Origin: DASYVD01 sp050693035
GTDB lineage: Bacteria > Actinomycetota > UBA4738 > CALAEC01
Length of the DNA stretch: 64,000 nt
Direction: 5' to 3'
NCBI GenBank assembly: GCA_050693035.1
Contig: JBOGWB010000061.1
Coordinates: 1 to 64,000 of the forward strand
Made by a program: the position numbers and the translations under genes. The notes under the pieces were generated by a model. It searched no databases, was not told where the DNA came from, and saw nothing but the letters and a program-made list of their open reading frames with translations. This document shows, piece after piece, positions 41,192-51,766 of the stretch (positions are counted from its first letter, which is position 1; every line of letters begins with the position of its first letter).

Positions 41192-42345
41192 GAGAGCGCT
41201 TCTCGGACCCGGTCCATCGCCTCGCCCAGACGGTCGTCCGGGACGGTCAGCGAGATCCGAGCGTAGCCCTCCCCCACCGACCCGTATCCGCTCCCGGGCG
41301 ACACCACCACGCGGGCCCGCTCCACCAGCAGGTCGGCCAGCGCAGCCGAGGTCATCCCGTCTGGCGTGGAGAACCACACGTAGATGGAGCCCTTCGGAGG
41401 CTCGAGCGACCACCCGAGCTCGTTGAGGGTGCCAACCACGAGGTCGCGGCGGCGCCGGTATGTCTCCCGCAGCTCCTCGACGTGGTCCTGGGGACCGGTG
41501 AGCGCGGCGATGGCCGCCCGCTGAACCGCGTTCCAGATGCCGGAGTCCCAGTTCGTCTTCAGCGCGGACAGCGCCCCGATCGCCGAGGCGTTGCCCACCA
41601 CCCAACCAACGCGCCAGCCCGTCATGTTGTGGGTCTTCGACACGGACCCGAACTCCAGGGCCACGTCCTTCGCGCCGGGAGCCTGGAGAGCGCTGGGAGC
41701 GACGTAGCCGTCGTAGGTCAGCTCGGTGTAGGCGGCGTCGTGAGCCAGGAGCAGCCCGTGCTTCCGGGCGAAGGCAACGGCTTCTTCGAAGAAGGGAAGA
41801 TCCGCCACCCCGGCGGTGGGGTTGGACGGATAGTTCAGCCACAGCACCTTGGTCGCATCCGACACTGGGGCCCGCGAGAGGTCGGGTAGCCAGCCCCGGT
41901 CGGCATCGAGGGGCAGGGACACCGGCGTCCCCCCGGCGAGCAACGTGCCCACCCCGTAGATCGGGTACCCCGGGTCGGGGACCAGAGCCTCGTCTCCGGG
42001 ATCCACGAACGCGAGGGCAAGGTGGGCGAGGCCCTCCTTGGAGCCGATGAGTGGCAGAACCTCGGTATCGGCGTCGATCTCGACCCCGAATCGCTTCAGA
42101 TACCACTCCGCCACGGCCTGCCGGAATTCCGGCATCCCCGTGTAGGACGGGTACCGGTGGGTGCTGGGATCCTCCACGGCCTCCTTGACCGCCTCGATGA
42201 CGTGACGAGGCGTGGGATGGTCCGGATCGCCGATGCCCAGAGAGATGACGTCGATGCCGGCGGCTCGCTTCTCCCGTATCTTCCGATCGAGCTCGGCGAA
42301 GACGTACGGAGGAAGGGACCGGATGCGCCGGGCGGCCTCGGTCAC
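41188..42345 (-). CDS. dapL: PLP-dependent aminotransferase, LL-diaminopimelate aminotransferase type
   Basis: 385 residues, class I/II fold. PLP-site features are GSKEGLAHLALA, NYPSNPTAGVAD, DAAYTELTYDG and the Schiff-base lysine in FGSVSKTHNMTGWRVGW, with a final Arg in YARISLTV. It lies 10 bases downstream of dapF, which favours a DapL role (tetrahydrodipicolinate to LL-diaminopimelate). Other aminotransferases of this clade (e.g. DapC or alanine-type) cannot be excluded. GTG start with GGGGGA before it. Confidence 0.75.
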   Translation of the reverse strand: MTEAARRIRSLPPYVFAELDRKIREKRAAGIDVISLGIGDPDHPTPRHVIEAVKEAVEDPSTHRYPSYTGMPEFRQAVAEWYLKRFGVEIDADTEVLPLIGSKEGLAHLALAFVDPGDEALVPDPGYPIYGVGTLLAGGTPVSLPLDADRGWLPDLSRAPVSDATKVLWLNYPSNPTAGVADLPFFEEAVAFARKHGLLLAHDAAYTELTYDGYVAPSALQAPGAKDVALEFGSVSKTHNMTGWRVGWVVGNASAIGALSALKTNWDSGIWNAVQRAAIAALTGPQDHVEELRETYRRRRDLVVGTLNELGWSLEPPKGSIYVWFSTPDGMTSAALADLLVERARVVVSPGSGYGSVGEGYARISLTVPDDRLGEAMDRVREALS

Positions 42346-42355
42346 GCGTCCCCCG

Positions 42356-43231
42356 TCATGACGCCCAGGGGTCGTCCACTCCCACCGCGGCGATCCATGC
42401 CGGTGTGAGCTCGCCTTCGAATACCAATGTGGCCGGGCCCTCCAGGTAGACGGGTCCTCCCTCGTCCCACTCGACCCGGAGCGTGCCCCCCGGGAAACGC
42501 ACCTCGCCCTTCCGGTCCACCAGACCCGCCTGAGCCGAAGCAACCAATGACGCGCACGCTCCGGTGCCACAGGCCATGGTCTCCCCGACGCCCCGCTCCC
42601 ACACCCGGACGTCCACGCCCCCGTCCCGTACCCGGACGAACTCGACGTTGGTTCGCTCGGGGAATTCGGGATGCGTCTCGAGTCTGGAACCGATACCGGC
42701 CACGTCGATGGCCGCGGGGTCGGTTTCCCCGATCAGTACGAGATGCGGATTGCCCATGGATAGGGCGGTGGCCCGGAACTCCAGTCCTCCTTCCGACATC
42801 GGCTGTCTCTCGAACGTCTCGCTGGGCGGCCCGGTCATCGGGATCAGCTTGCGCTCGAACACCGGCGGGCCCATATCCACTCGAACCGAGGCGGCCATCT
42901 CGTCGGCCACTTCCATGAACACGTGCTTCTCTCCGGCTCGGGTATCCACGGCGAGCTCGGTTCGCCGGGTCAGTCCTCGGTCGTACACGTACTTCGCGAG
43001 GCAACGGATCCCGTTCCCACACATCTCGGCGATCTCGCCGCTGGCGTTCCAATAGTCCATGAAGAAGTCCGCCGTCTCGGATGGAGCGATGCGGATCACG
43101 CCATCAGCGCCGATCCCATGGTGCCGGTCGCACAGCGCCGCCACCAGGGTGGCGTCCAGGCTCAGTCGCCCTTCGAGATCCTGGACGATCACGAAGTCGT
43201 TGCCGGTGCCGTGGTACTTGGCAAACCTCAT
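42356..43231 (-). CDS. dapF: Diaminopimelate epimerase
   Basis: 291 residues. Both catalytic cysteines are present in their motifs, EMCGNGIRCLAKY and TMACGTGACASLVA, and the protein opens with the family N-terminus FAKYHGTGNDFVIVQDLEG. It interconverts LL- and meso-diaminopimelate for lysine and peptidoglycan. Its ATG overlaps the miaA stop by ATGA. Confidence 0.95.
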   Translation of the reverse strand: MRFAKYHGTGNDFVIVQDLEGRLSLDATLVAALCDRHHGIGADGVIRIAPSETADFFMDYWNASGEIAEMCGNGIRCLAKYVYDRGLTRRTELAVDTRAGEKHVFMEVADEMAASVRVDMGPPVFERKLIPMTGPPSETFERQPMSEGGLEFRATALSMGNPHLVLIGETDPAAIDVAGIGSRLETHPEFPERTNVEFVRVRDGGVDVRVWERGVGETMACGTGACASLVASAQAGLVDRKGEVRFPGGTLRVEWDEGGPVYLEGPATLVFEGELTPAWIAAVGVDDPWAS

Positions 43232-44211
43232 CCGCCCTTCCTTCCGGCGGTCTCGTCCACCTCGCGCTGCTCCTTCCCCGCGTGGAGGAACCGCTCGATG
43301 TCATCGATCCGCCCTCTGGCCCCTTCGGTCCCCCCATCGAACCATCGGATCCGAGGGTCCCGCCGGAACCACGCCATCTGGCGGCGGGCCAGGGCCTTGG
43401 TTCGGCGCTCCGCGCGGCGCGCCGCCTCGTCCAGGGAGATCGCTCCCCGGAGGTGCTCCGCCACCTCAAGGTAGCCGATGGCCTGGGAGGACGTCAGGAA
43501 CCGCCCCAGTCCCCCGTCCAGCAGGCTGCGGACCTCCTCCACCAGCCCCTCCTCCTCGATCATCCTGCGCACCCTGGCCTTGATCCTCTCGCCGAGGATG
43601 GCGGGTGCCAGTCGAATGCCGGCGGCGCGAACCCGGCCGGGCGGGAGCCGCTCCCAGGTCTCCGAGAAGTGCGAGAAGGGCCGCCCGGTGAGGGCGGCGA
43701 CCTCCAGGGCCCGGACGGTCCGGCGGACGTTCCCCGGCTCGATCTTCGCCGCGGCTGCGGGGTCGGCCTCGCGGAGCCGGGCGTGCATCCGGGCCGGGCC
43801 CAGGGCGGCGGCCTCCCGTTCCAATCCGGCGCGCGTGGCGGGATCGGTTCCCGGAAACACCAGGTCGTCCACGACGGCCCTGAAGTAGAGCCCCGACCCG
43901 CCGACGAGGAGAGCCAGGTGGCCACGCGATCGGATCGCCTCGAGAGCGTCCCGGGACAGGACCTGGAACCTGGCCACCGAGAACGGCTCCGCCGGATCGG
44001 CCACGTCGATGAGGTGGTGGGGAACGGCCGCGCGCTGCTCGAGCGTGGGCTTCGCCGTACCCACGTCCATGCCTCGGTAGACCACCATGGAGTCCACGGC
44101 GACGATCTCGGCGCCGAGTCGCCCGGCGAGCTCGAGGGAGGCCTCGGTCTTTCCGCTCGCGGTCGGTCCCACCAGGGCAAGGAGCGGGCCCGGAGCGTCC
44201 CGCCGCATCAC
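43228..44211 (-). CDS. miaA: tRNA dimethylallyltransferase
   Basis: 327 residues. P-loop LVGPTASGKTEASLELA, the DSMVVYRGMDVGTAKPT motif, HHLIDVADP and the substrate lysine/arginine region LVGGSGLYFRAVVDDL are all present. It adds the isopentenyl group to A37 of tRNAs reading UNN codons, the substrate for the MiaB step encoded just upstream. Its ATG overlaps the miaB stop. Confidence 0.96.
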   Translation of the reverse strand: MMRRDAPGPLLALVGPTASGKTEASLELAGRLGAEIVAVDSMVVYRGMDVGTAKPTLEQRAAVPHHLIDVADPAEPFSVARFQVLSRDALEAIRSRGHLALLVGGSGLYFRAVVDDLVFPGTDPATRAGLEREAAALGPARMHARLREADPAAAAKIEPGNVRRTVRALEVAALTGRPFSHFSETWERLPPGRVRAAGIRLAPAILGERIKARVRRMIEEEGLVEEVRSLLDGGLGRFLTSSQAIGYLEVAEHLRGAISLDEAARRAERRTKALARRQMAWFRRDPRIRWFDGGTEGARGRIDDIERFLHAGKEQREVDETAGRKGG

Positions 44212-45545
44212 GCCGACACCGGAGCCGCCACCGGCTCACCGAGCAGGTGGTGGGGACGTCCGCGGGTCACTCGAACGTCCACGAAGTCCCCGGGCCGGTA
44301 GGGCCCCTCGAAGTTCACCACCTTGTTCGAGCGGGTCCGGCCCTGGACGCCCCCCTTGCGCCCGGCTCCCTCCACCAGGACCTCGGCGACCGATCCCTCC
44401 AACGTGCGGCTGTGCTCGAGGGAGATGGCCTCCTGGAGCGCCACCAGCCGGTCGAACCGCTCCTGGACAACTTCCTTGGGAACGAAGTCCTCCTCCCATC
44501 TTGCGGCCACCGTTCCCGGACGCGGGGAGTACTGGAACGTGTAGGCGGCGTCAAAGCGCGCCTCACGGACCACTCGGAGCGTCTCCCGGAAGTCGTCCTC
44601 GGTCTCGCCCGGGAACCCCACGATGATGTCGGTGGTCACCGCGATCTCCGGGATGCCCGCCCGGATCCTGGCGAGCCACTCGAGGTAGCGGGCCTGCGTA
44701 TACGACCGCCTCATCCGCCGGAGCACGCCGTCGGAGCCCGACTGGAGCGGGAAGTGGATGTGCTCGCACACCGCGTCGCCCTCCGCCATGGCCTCGATCA
44801 CGTCGGGGGTGAAGTCGTGTGGGTGCGGGCTGGTGAACCGGATGCGACGGATCCCCTGCACCTCGTTCACCGCTCGGAGCAGGTTGGCGAACAGCGGGCG
44901 GCGACGGTGGCCCCGCGGCACCAGGTCCCGGCCGTAGGTGTTCACGTTCTGGCCGAGGAGCGTGACCTCGACGACTCCGTTCTCAACGAGCCCCTGGACC
45001 TCGGCGAGGATCTCCCCGAGGGGGCGAGACCGCTGGGCCCCGCGCACGAGCGGCACGATGCAGAAGGTGCACTTGTTGTCGCATCCCACCGACACCGAGA
45101 CCCACGCGTGGTGACGCAGCTCCCGGCGCGCCGGGAGAGCGCTCGGGAAGACCTCGGTGTACTCCCGGACGTCCATCTGGGGGCCCTCTCGCTCAGCCCG
45201 GTCCAGGAGGTCGAGGACGTACGGTAGCGCGTACGTCCCCACGACCACGTCCACCCAGGGGGCCCGGAGCTGGATCTGCCCGCGATCCTTCTGGGCGAGG
45301 CATCCCGACACGACGATGCGCAGCCGGGGGTTCCGCTGCTTGATCGCTCGGAGCTGGCCGAGGTTCCCGTACAGGCGGTTGTCGGCGTTCTCCCGGACCG
45401 CGCAGGTGTTCAGCACCACCACCTCGGCCTCACCCACCCGCTCGGTGGGCGCGTAGCCGTCCGACTCCAGCAGCCCGGCGATGCGCTCGGAGTCGTGCTC
45501 GTTCATCTGGCACCCGAAGGTGCGGATCAGGTACCTGCGGTCCAC
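44208..45545 (-). CDS. miaB: tRNA-2-methylthio-N6-dimethylallyladenosine synthase
   Basis: 445 residues. The N-terminal UPF0004 domain (IRTFGCQMNEHDSERIAGLL) holds one iron-sulfur cluster. The radical-SAM core has SVGCDNKCTFCIVPLVRG (CxxxCxxC) and a C-terminal TRAM domain ends the protein. It methylthiolates i6A37 in tRNA. It lies ten bases after rny and overlaps miaA. Confidence 0.96.
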   Translation of the reverse strand: MDRRYLIRTFGCQMNEHDSERIAGLLESDGYAPTERVGEAEVVVLNTCAVRENADNRLYGNLGQLRAIKQRNPRLRIVVSGCLAQKDRGQIQLRAPWVDVVVGTYALPYVLDLLDRAEREGPQMDVREYTEVFPSALPARRELRHHAWVSVSVGCDNKCTFCIVPLVRGAQRSRPLGEILAEVQGLVENGVVEVTLLGQNVNTYGRDLVPRGHRRRPLFANLLRAVNEVQGIRRIRFTSPHPHDFTPDVIEAMAEGDAVCEHIHFPLQSGSDGVLRRMRRSYTQARYLEWLARIRAGIPEIAVTTDIIVGFPGETEDDFRETLRVVREARFDAAYTFQYSPRPGTVAARWEEDFVPKEVVQERFDRLVALQEAISLEHSRTLEGSVAEVLVEGAGRKGGVQGRTRSNKVVNFEGPYRPGDFVDVRVTRGRPHHLLGEPVAAPVSA

Positions 45546-45555
45546 GGCCTCCAGA

Positions 45556-47088
45556 TTACTTCGCGTACTCGATCGACCGCGTCTCCCGGATCACGGTGAT
45601 CTTGATCTGTCCCGGGTACTGGAGCTCTTCCTCGACCTTCTTGGCGATGTCCCGGGCCAGGACCTGGGCGGTCAGGTCGTCCACCTCCTCGGGCTTCACC
45701 ATCACCCGGACCTCCCTCCCCGCCTGCATGGCGAAGGTCTTGGCCACACCGGGGTAGGACTCGCAGATCTGTTCCAGGCGCTCGAGTCGCTTCACGTACT
45801 GCTCGATGCTTTCCCGCCTGGCCCCCGGACGTCCCCCCGAGATCTGGTCGGCCGTCTGCGCCAGCACCGCGATGACGGTCCGCTGCTCCACCTCGCCGTG
45901 GTGGGACTCGATGGCGTGGACCACCTCGGGTGGCTCCTTGAGCCGGCGGGCCAGCTCCGCCCCGATCAGCGCGTGGGACCCCTCCACCTCGTGGGTCAAG
46001 GCCTTGCCGATGTCATGGAGCAACGCCGCCCGCTTGACGAGCGCGGGGTCGATCCCCAGCTCGCCGGCCAGGGCCGCGCCGATGTGAGCCGACTCGATCA
46101 GGTGGAGGAGGACGTTCTGCCCGTACGAGGTCCGGTACTGGAGCCTTCCCAGGACTCGGACCATCTCCGGGTGGATGTCCGTGATCCCGGTCTCCTGGAT
46201 GGCCCGCTCCCCGGCCCGCTTGATCTCCTCCTCCACCTCGGCCAGGGATCGCTGGTGCATCTCCTCGATCCGGGCGGGGTGGATCCGCCCGTCCGCCACG
46301 AGCTTCTCGAGCGTCTGGCGGGCCACCTCTCGGCGGACGGGGTCGAAGCAGGACAGCACGACCGCCTCGGGGGTGTCGTCGATGATCAGGTTCACCCCGG
46401 TGAGGGCCTCGAACGCTCGGATGTTCCGGCCCTCCCGGCCGATGATCCGGCCCTTCATGTCGTCCGAGGGAAGGGCGAACACCGCCACCGAGGAATCCGC
46501 CGTCTGCTCGGAGGCGACCCGCTGGATGGCGATGGTGACGATCTTGCGGGCGCGCTCCTCGCCTTCCTCTCGGGCCCGTTCCTCGATCTCCCGGACACTG
46601 GCCAGGGCCTCCCGCTTGGCCTCGTCGACCAGCTGGGCCATGAGGGCATCCTTGGCCTCCTGAGCCGTCATCCTGGCCACCTGCTCCATCTGGCGACGAT
46701 GCTCCTCCGCCAGACGGCCCATCTCCTCCTGCTTCCGTTCGAGTTGCTGCTTCGTCTCGAGGAGGCTTCGCTCGGACTTCTGGAGCTGGGCGCTCTTCGC
46801 GTCGATCTCCTCCTCCCGCCGGGTCAAGCGAGCGTCCCGGCGTCGGGATTCCTCGCGGCGGGAGCGCACGTCCTCCTCGGCCTCTCGCCGCATCCCTGCG
46901 ATCTCTTCCTTGACCTCAACGAGGGCCCTCCGGATGGTGTCCTCCGCCTCCTGCTCGGCATCGGCCACCAGCCGCCGGGCCCGGCTCTCGGCGTCGGAAA
47001 CGGTGCGAGAGACCAGATGACGGCGAACCAGGTAACCGATGGCCGCGCCGGCGACGAGGGCCGCCAGGGCCGCTAGCCAGAGTTCCAT
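45556..47088 (-). CDS. rny: Ribonuclease Y
   Basis: 510 residues. One N-terminal membrane helix (LWLAALAALVAGAAIGYLV) leads into a long coiled coil of about 150 residues, then a KH domain (DDMKGRIIGREGRNIRAFEA) and an HD domain (RAALLHDIGKALTHEVEGSH). It is a membrane-bound endonuclease starting mRNA decay. A perfect GGAGGAG site sets the ATG at 47088. RNase Y is rare in classical actinobacteria, which helps place the organism. Confidence 0.95.
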   Translation of the reverse strand: MELWLAALAALVAGAAIGYLVRRHLVSRTVSDAESRARRLVADAEQEAEDTIRRALVEVKEEIAGMRREAEEDVRSRREESRRRDARLTRREEEIDAKSAQLQKSERSLLETKQQLERKQEEMGRLAEEHRRQMEQVARMTAQEAKDALMAQLVDEAKREALASVREIEERAREEGEERARKIVTIAIQRVASEQTADSSVAVFALPSDDMKGRIIGREGRNIRAFEALTGVNLIIDDTPEAVVLSCFDPVRREVARQTLEKLVADGRIHPARIEEMHQRSLAEVEEEIKRAGERAIQETGITDIHPEMVRVLGRLQYRTSYGQNVLLHLIESAHIGAALAGELGIDPALVKRAALLHDIGKALTHEVEGSHALIGAELARRLKEPPEVVHAIESHHGEVEQRTVIAVLAQTADQISGGRPGARRESIEQYVKRLERLEQICESYPGVAKTFAMQAGREVRVMVKPEEVDDLTAQVLARDIAKKVEEELQYPGQIKITVIRETRSIEYAK

Positions 47089-47443
47089 CTCTCCTCCTAA
47101 AAGCACGAACGGCCGAGCCGAAGCCCGGCCGGTCCCTGTCGGAGAGCGGCTACGGCGAGGCAGGAAGGTGGGCGCTCTTGTCTGCCGGGCCCTCGATCAG
47201 GGTCCCGCTCGCCACCTCACCTGGTTCGATCGGACTGGGGTCACGTTTGTCGTTGGTCTGGTCGTCCGGTCGTTCGTCGTTGGCTCTTCTCCGATAACGG
47301 GTCGTGTACGGGCTATCTCTTGTTCACAATGTACGGCGCGGAGGGTGCGAACGCAATACAGGCGGGCCCTCGGCCACGACCGGAACGGGGTGGTTCGTCA
47401 TGATTCGTACCACCGAGCGGACGGCCCACGGGCGAGCCCACCC
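47089..47443. other. Intergenic region upstream of rny
   Basis: Apart from the rny ribosome site I see no gene, clear terminator or RNA structure. The composition is less GC-rich between 47220 and 47340, where promoters for the downstream minus-strand run could lie. Confidence 0.3.
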
Positions 47444-48106
47444 CTAGACCCCCTTCACCTCGTTTCCTCGTCCCGCAGCCCTCGCCCGGTGTCGTCCGCC
47501 TCGCTCGGGCTTGCCGGGGCCCGGCACAGGCGGGCCCTCGCCCAGGGTGAGGAACTTCCGGAGGAGCGGCGCGAGCATCGTCCCCAGGGCGGCCAGGACC
47601 GCCGTGGCGCCCAGCGCACGGCCGGCTGTCTCGGGCGGGTCGATCTCCGTGATGATCACTCCGATCAGCGCGCCGGCGATGGCCAGGACGAGAGCGACCG
47701 TCAACCAGACCACCAGGTTCACCGAGCGGTACCGGCCCCGGGCCAGCAACACGAGCGAGGTGTAGGCCAGCGCCACGGCCACCACGCCGAGCGACAACGG
47801 CGGCTTGAGATCCGTGAACCCCTCCACCGGGATCACCTCCCAGATGAGGAGCTCCCCGTAGGCGAGTCCCGCCACCGAGACCAGGACCCCGAGCCAGCCG
47901 AGCCACGAGAGGCCCCGCTCGAACCGAAGGGACGAGCACAGCCCGGTGAGGCTGAAAAACCCCAGGAGGAGCACGGCGAGGAGGACCCGGGCCTCCAGCT
48001 CGCCGGTCCTGCCGACAACGAAGATGGTCGCCCCCACGATCGCCGCGGCGACGAGCGAGGCGATCACGACGATCAGGAGGAAGCGCTTCAGCCGCGGGTG
48101 AGCCAC
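47444..48106 (-). CDS. Six-helix membrane protein, unknown function
   Basis: 220 residues. Hydrophobic helices include FLLIVVIASLVAAAIVGATI, VLLAVLLLGFFSLTG, LSLGVVAVALAYTSLVLLA and LVVWLTVALVLAIAGALIGV. The C-terminal tail is basic and cytoplasmic. No family motif was recognised. It lies between recX and rny on the same strand. Confidence 0.7.
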   Translation of the reverse strand: MAHPRLKRFLLIVVIASLVAAAIVGATIFVVGRTGELEARVLLAVLLLGFFSLTGLCSSLRFERGLSWLGWLGVLVSVAGLAYGELLIWEVIPVEGFTDLKPPLSLGVVAVALAYTSLVLLARGRYRSVNLVVWLTVALVLAIAGALIGVIITEIDPPETAGRALGATAVLAALGTMLAPLLRKFLTLGEGPPVPGPGKPERGGRHRARAAGRGNEVKGV

Positions 48107-48150
48107 GCCGGGATGCTAACGCGACCAAAGGCTTCGATCGGGGAAGGGGG

Positions 48151-48660
48151 TCAGCCTTCGTCGAGCTCCATCACCCGGCGGCAGGCGGTCCTGGCGGTCT
48201 CGCCCGAGTAGCCGCGGCGCTGGAGGAAGCTCAACAGGCGGCGATACGCCGCCTCGGGCGGGAGCCCCCTGAGCCGTCCGAGGCGCGAACGGGCGAGCTC
48301 CTCCGCCCGGGCCTCCTCGCCTTCACCCGAGGCTTCTTCCACGGCGCGCTCGGCCACGTCGCGCGAGACCCCCGCTTTGCGCAGCGACGCCAGCGCCGCC
48401 CGGCGTCCCGCCAGGCGACGATCCACCTCGTGCGCGGCGAGCTCCCGGGCGAACCGCTCGTCGTCGATCAACCCGACGGCCTCGAGGTCAGCCAGGCCGT
48501 CCTCGATGTCCTGCTCGTCGAAGCCGGCCATGCGCAGGCGACGGAACAGCTCCGCGTGGCTCCGGGACCGCACCGAAAGGAGCCGGAGCGCGCGGTCCTT
48601 GGCCCGGGCGGGGGTGGACTCGATCTCCTTGCCTCTCGCCGGCCGTCCTCCGAAGCTCAC
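48151..48660 (-). CDS. recX: Regulatory protein RecX
   Basis: 169 residues. Tandem three-helix repeats are typical of RecX: AKDRALRLLSVRSRSHAELF, LADLEAVGLIDDERFARELA, and a last repeat RRLLSFLQRRGYSGETA. It inhibits or tunes RecA filaments. It follows recA by 11 bases. Confidence 0.93.
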   Translation of the reverse strand: MSFGGRPARGKEIESTPARAKDRALRLLSVRSRSHAELFRRLRMAGFDEQDIEDGLADLEAVGLIDDERFARELAAHEVDRRLAGRRAALASLRKAGVSRDVAERAVEEASGEGEEARAEELARSRLGRLRGLPPEAAYRRLLSFLQRRGYSGETARTACRRVMELDEG

Positions 48661-48671
48661 CGCGGGATCCG

Positions 48672-49760
<1,089 letters not shown>

Positions 49761-49856
49761 GACATGAACCTCCTCGGTCGATCTCGCCGCGAGGCTAGCG
49801 GGTAGGTACGACATGAATTACACCTCTGTCGTTCTCAGATAACAAGGGGAGGCTAC

Positions 49857-49872
49857 TCGAACAGATGTTCGA
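49857..49872. promoter_or_regulatory. LexA box of recA
   Basis: TCGAACAGATGTTCGA, a perfect palindrome, lies 97 bases before the recA start, in the gap between thpR and recA. Confidence 0.85.
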
Positions 49873-49886
49873 GGTCAAGCACCCAC

Positions 49887-50480
49887 TCACCCACCGAGCG
49901 GGAACGCCTCCAGCACCTCGTACCGGGCGCCGCGAGGCGACAGGTAGCTCTGATACAGCAGGAGCGTCGAGACTCGGAACGGGCGGGCTTCCACCGCGAA
50001 CTCCTCCAGCTCCGCGGCGACGTCGGAGAGGTCGGCGGGGGGGTCGAACCGCGCTACGGTGAGGTGCGGGGTGAACCCCCGTTTCTCCGGAGGGAAGTCC
50101 TCGGCCAGCGCCGCGTCGAGGGCCTTGGACAGCGCCGACAGGCTGCCCTCCGGGTCCTCGAGCCCCACCCACAGCACCCGGGCCCGGGTGGCGCGAGGGA
50201 ACACGCCCAGCGCGTCGAGCGACAGCGTGAACGGACGGATCCCGGCGGCCGCCTCCCGGCACGCCTCGTGCACCGAGTCCACGAGGCGTGGCCACGTCCG
50301 TCCCAGGAACTTCAGGGTCAGGTGCCAGTTCTCCGGCCGGACCCACCGCCCTCGCGGAAAGCGTTCCCGCCACGGCCCCAGCGCACCGTCCGCGGAACGA
50401 ACGACATCCGGCGCCGGATCGACCGCCACGAACAGCCGAAGGGGCTTCGCCTCGGGCCGGGCGGCGCGGTTCCGGGCCAT
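49887..50480 (-). CDS. thpR: RNA 2',3'-cyclic phosphodiesterase (2'-5' RNA ligase family)
   Basis: 197 residues. The two catalytic H-x-T motifs are present as NWHLTLKFLG and FTPHLTVARF, spaced as in the 2H phosphoesterase fold. It opens RNA 2',3'-cyclic phosphates; the in vivo substrate is unclear. The ATG shares one base with the cinA stop (TGATG), giving the pgsA-cinA-thpR-recA-recX order. Confidence 0.92.
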   Translation of the reverse strand: MARNRAARPEAKPLRLFVAVDPAPDVVRSADGALGPWRERFPRGRWVRPENWHLTLKFLGRTWPRLVDSVHEACREAAAGIRPFTLSLDALGVFPRATRARVLWVGLEDPEGSLSALSKALDAALAEDFPPEKRGFTPHLTVARFDPPADLSDVAAELEEFAVEARPFRVSTLLLYQSYLSPRGARYEVLEAFPLGG

Positions 50481-51766
50481 CAGCCCTCGTCGGCGGGCTG
50501 GACCTGCCGCTGTCTGACCCGCTCCCCCGCCTGTCGCAGCAGGGACTTCCGGACCAGATCGAGGGCCTGGACCTGGGCCCACCGTCGAACCTGGACCCGG
50601 TCCCCGGGGGCCCGGAAGTGTCGGGCCTCCTCGCCCTCTCCCGACACCGCCGCCACCCACAGCTCTCCCGGCACGTGGCCCTCCAGAGGTTCCGGACCGG
50701 CGACGCCGGTGGTCGAGACGCCGACGTCCGCCCCGAACAGCTCCCGGACCCCCCGAGCCATCTCCAGCGCACACGCCTCACTCACCATCCCGACATCCGT
50801 GAGCGTCTCTTCCGAGACCCCCAGGACCCTCCTCTTCGCATCGAGGGAGTAGGCGACCACTCCCCCCGCCAGGTACGCGGAGGCGCCGGGGGCGTCGGCC
50901 AGCCGGGAGGCGAGGCCGCCTCCCGTGAGGGACTCGGCGAAGGCGATGGTCAGTTGCGACCGGACCAAGAGCTTCCCGACAGCGGCCTCCAGGGTCTCGT
51001 CGTCCACCCCGACGACGTGGTCGCCCAGGCGGTCGCGGACCTCTCGCTCCACCGGCTCGATAAGGGTCAGCGCCGCCGCCCGGCCTCCGGCCTTGGCGGT
51101 GATCCGTACCCGGACCTCCCCCTCCGAGGCCAGGTAGGCCAGGGTCGGGTTCGAGGATTCCCGGAACAGATCGTCGAGCAGCTCGCCTACGCTGGCCTCG
51201 GCGATGCCCACCACCCGAACGATCCGCGAGACGATGGCCCCCTCGCCGGCGACGGCGGAGAGCTCGGGGACGATCGTCCCCTCCAGCATCTCCCGCATCT
51301 CGGCGGGCACCCCTGCCACGGCGTACAGACGCTTCCCGTCGTCGAGCTCGAGGACCAGTCCGGGCGCGGTGCCCCGGTCGGGAAGGACGTACCGGGCCCC
51401 TTCGGGCACGTCGCACTGGACGAGGTTCGATTCGGGCATCTCTCGCCCCATCCGCCGGAACTTCTCTCGCAGGAAGTCTTCGATCTCGGGATGACGGCGG
51501 AGCGGCCGCCCCAGCGCCTCGGCGATGCCGTCCCTGGTGACGTCGTCGCCGGTCGGGCCCAGACCGCCGGTGAGGATGACCACATCGGCGCGCGGCACCG
51601 CCAATCGGATGGCCTCGGTGATCCGCCCGACGTTGTCCCCCACGGCTTGGTGGTGAAGGACGTCGGTCCCGATGTCGGCCAGGCGAGCGGAAATCTCGGC
51701 CGCATTCGAGTTGACGATCTGCCCGAGGAGGATCTCCGTGCCGATCCCCACGACTTCCGCTCTCAT
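50480..51766 (-). CDS. cinA: CinA competence/damage-inducible protein
   Basis: 428 residues. The N-terminal MoaB-like domain (VGIGTEILLGQIVNSNAAEI, ILTGGLGPTGDDVTRDGIAE) and the C-terminal nicotinamide-nucleotide amidase domain (AFAESLTGGGLASRLADAPG, VSTTGVAGPEPLEG) are both complete. It probably recycles NMN and clears ADP-ribose. Its ATG overlaps the pgsA stop. Confidence 0.95.
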   Translation of the reverse strand: MRAEVVGIGTEILLGQIVNSNAAEISARLADIGTDVLHHQAVGDNVGRITEAIRLAVPRADVVILTGGLGPTGDDVTRDGIAEALGRPLRRHPEIEDFLREKFRRMGREMPESNLVQCDVPEGARYVLPDRGTAPGLVLELDDGKRLYAVAGVPAEMREMLEGTIVPELSAVAGEGAIVSRIVRVVGIAEASVGELLDDLFRESSNPTLAYLASEGEVRVRITAKAGGRAAALTLIEPVEREVRDRLGDHVVGVDDETLEAAVGKLLVRSQLTIAFAESLTGGGLASRLADAPGASAYLAGGVVAYSLDAKRRVLGVSEETLTDVGMVSEACALEMARGVRELFGADVGVSTTGVAGPEPLEGHVPGELWVAAVSGEGEEARHFRAPGDRVQVRRWAQVQALDLVRKSLLRQAGERVRQRQVQPADEG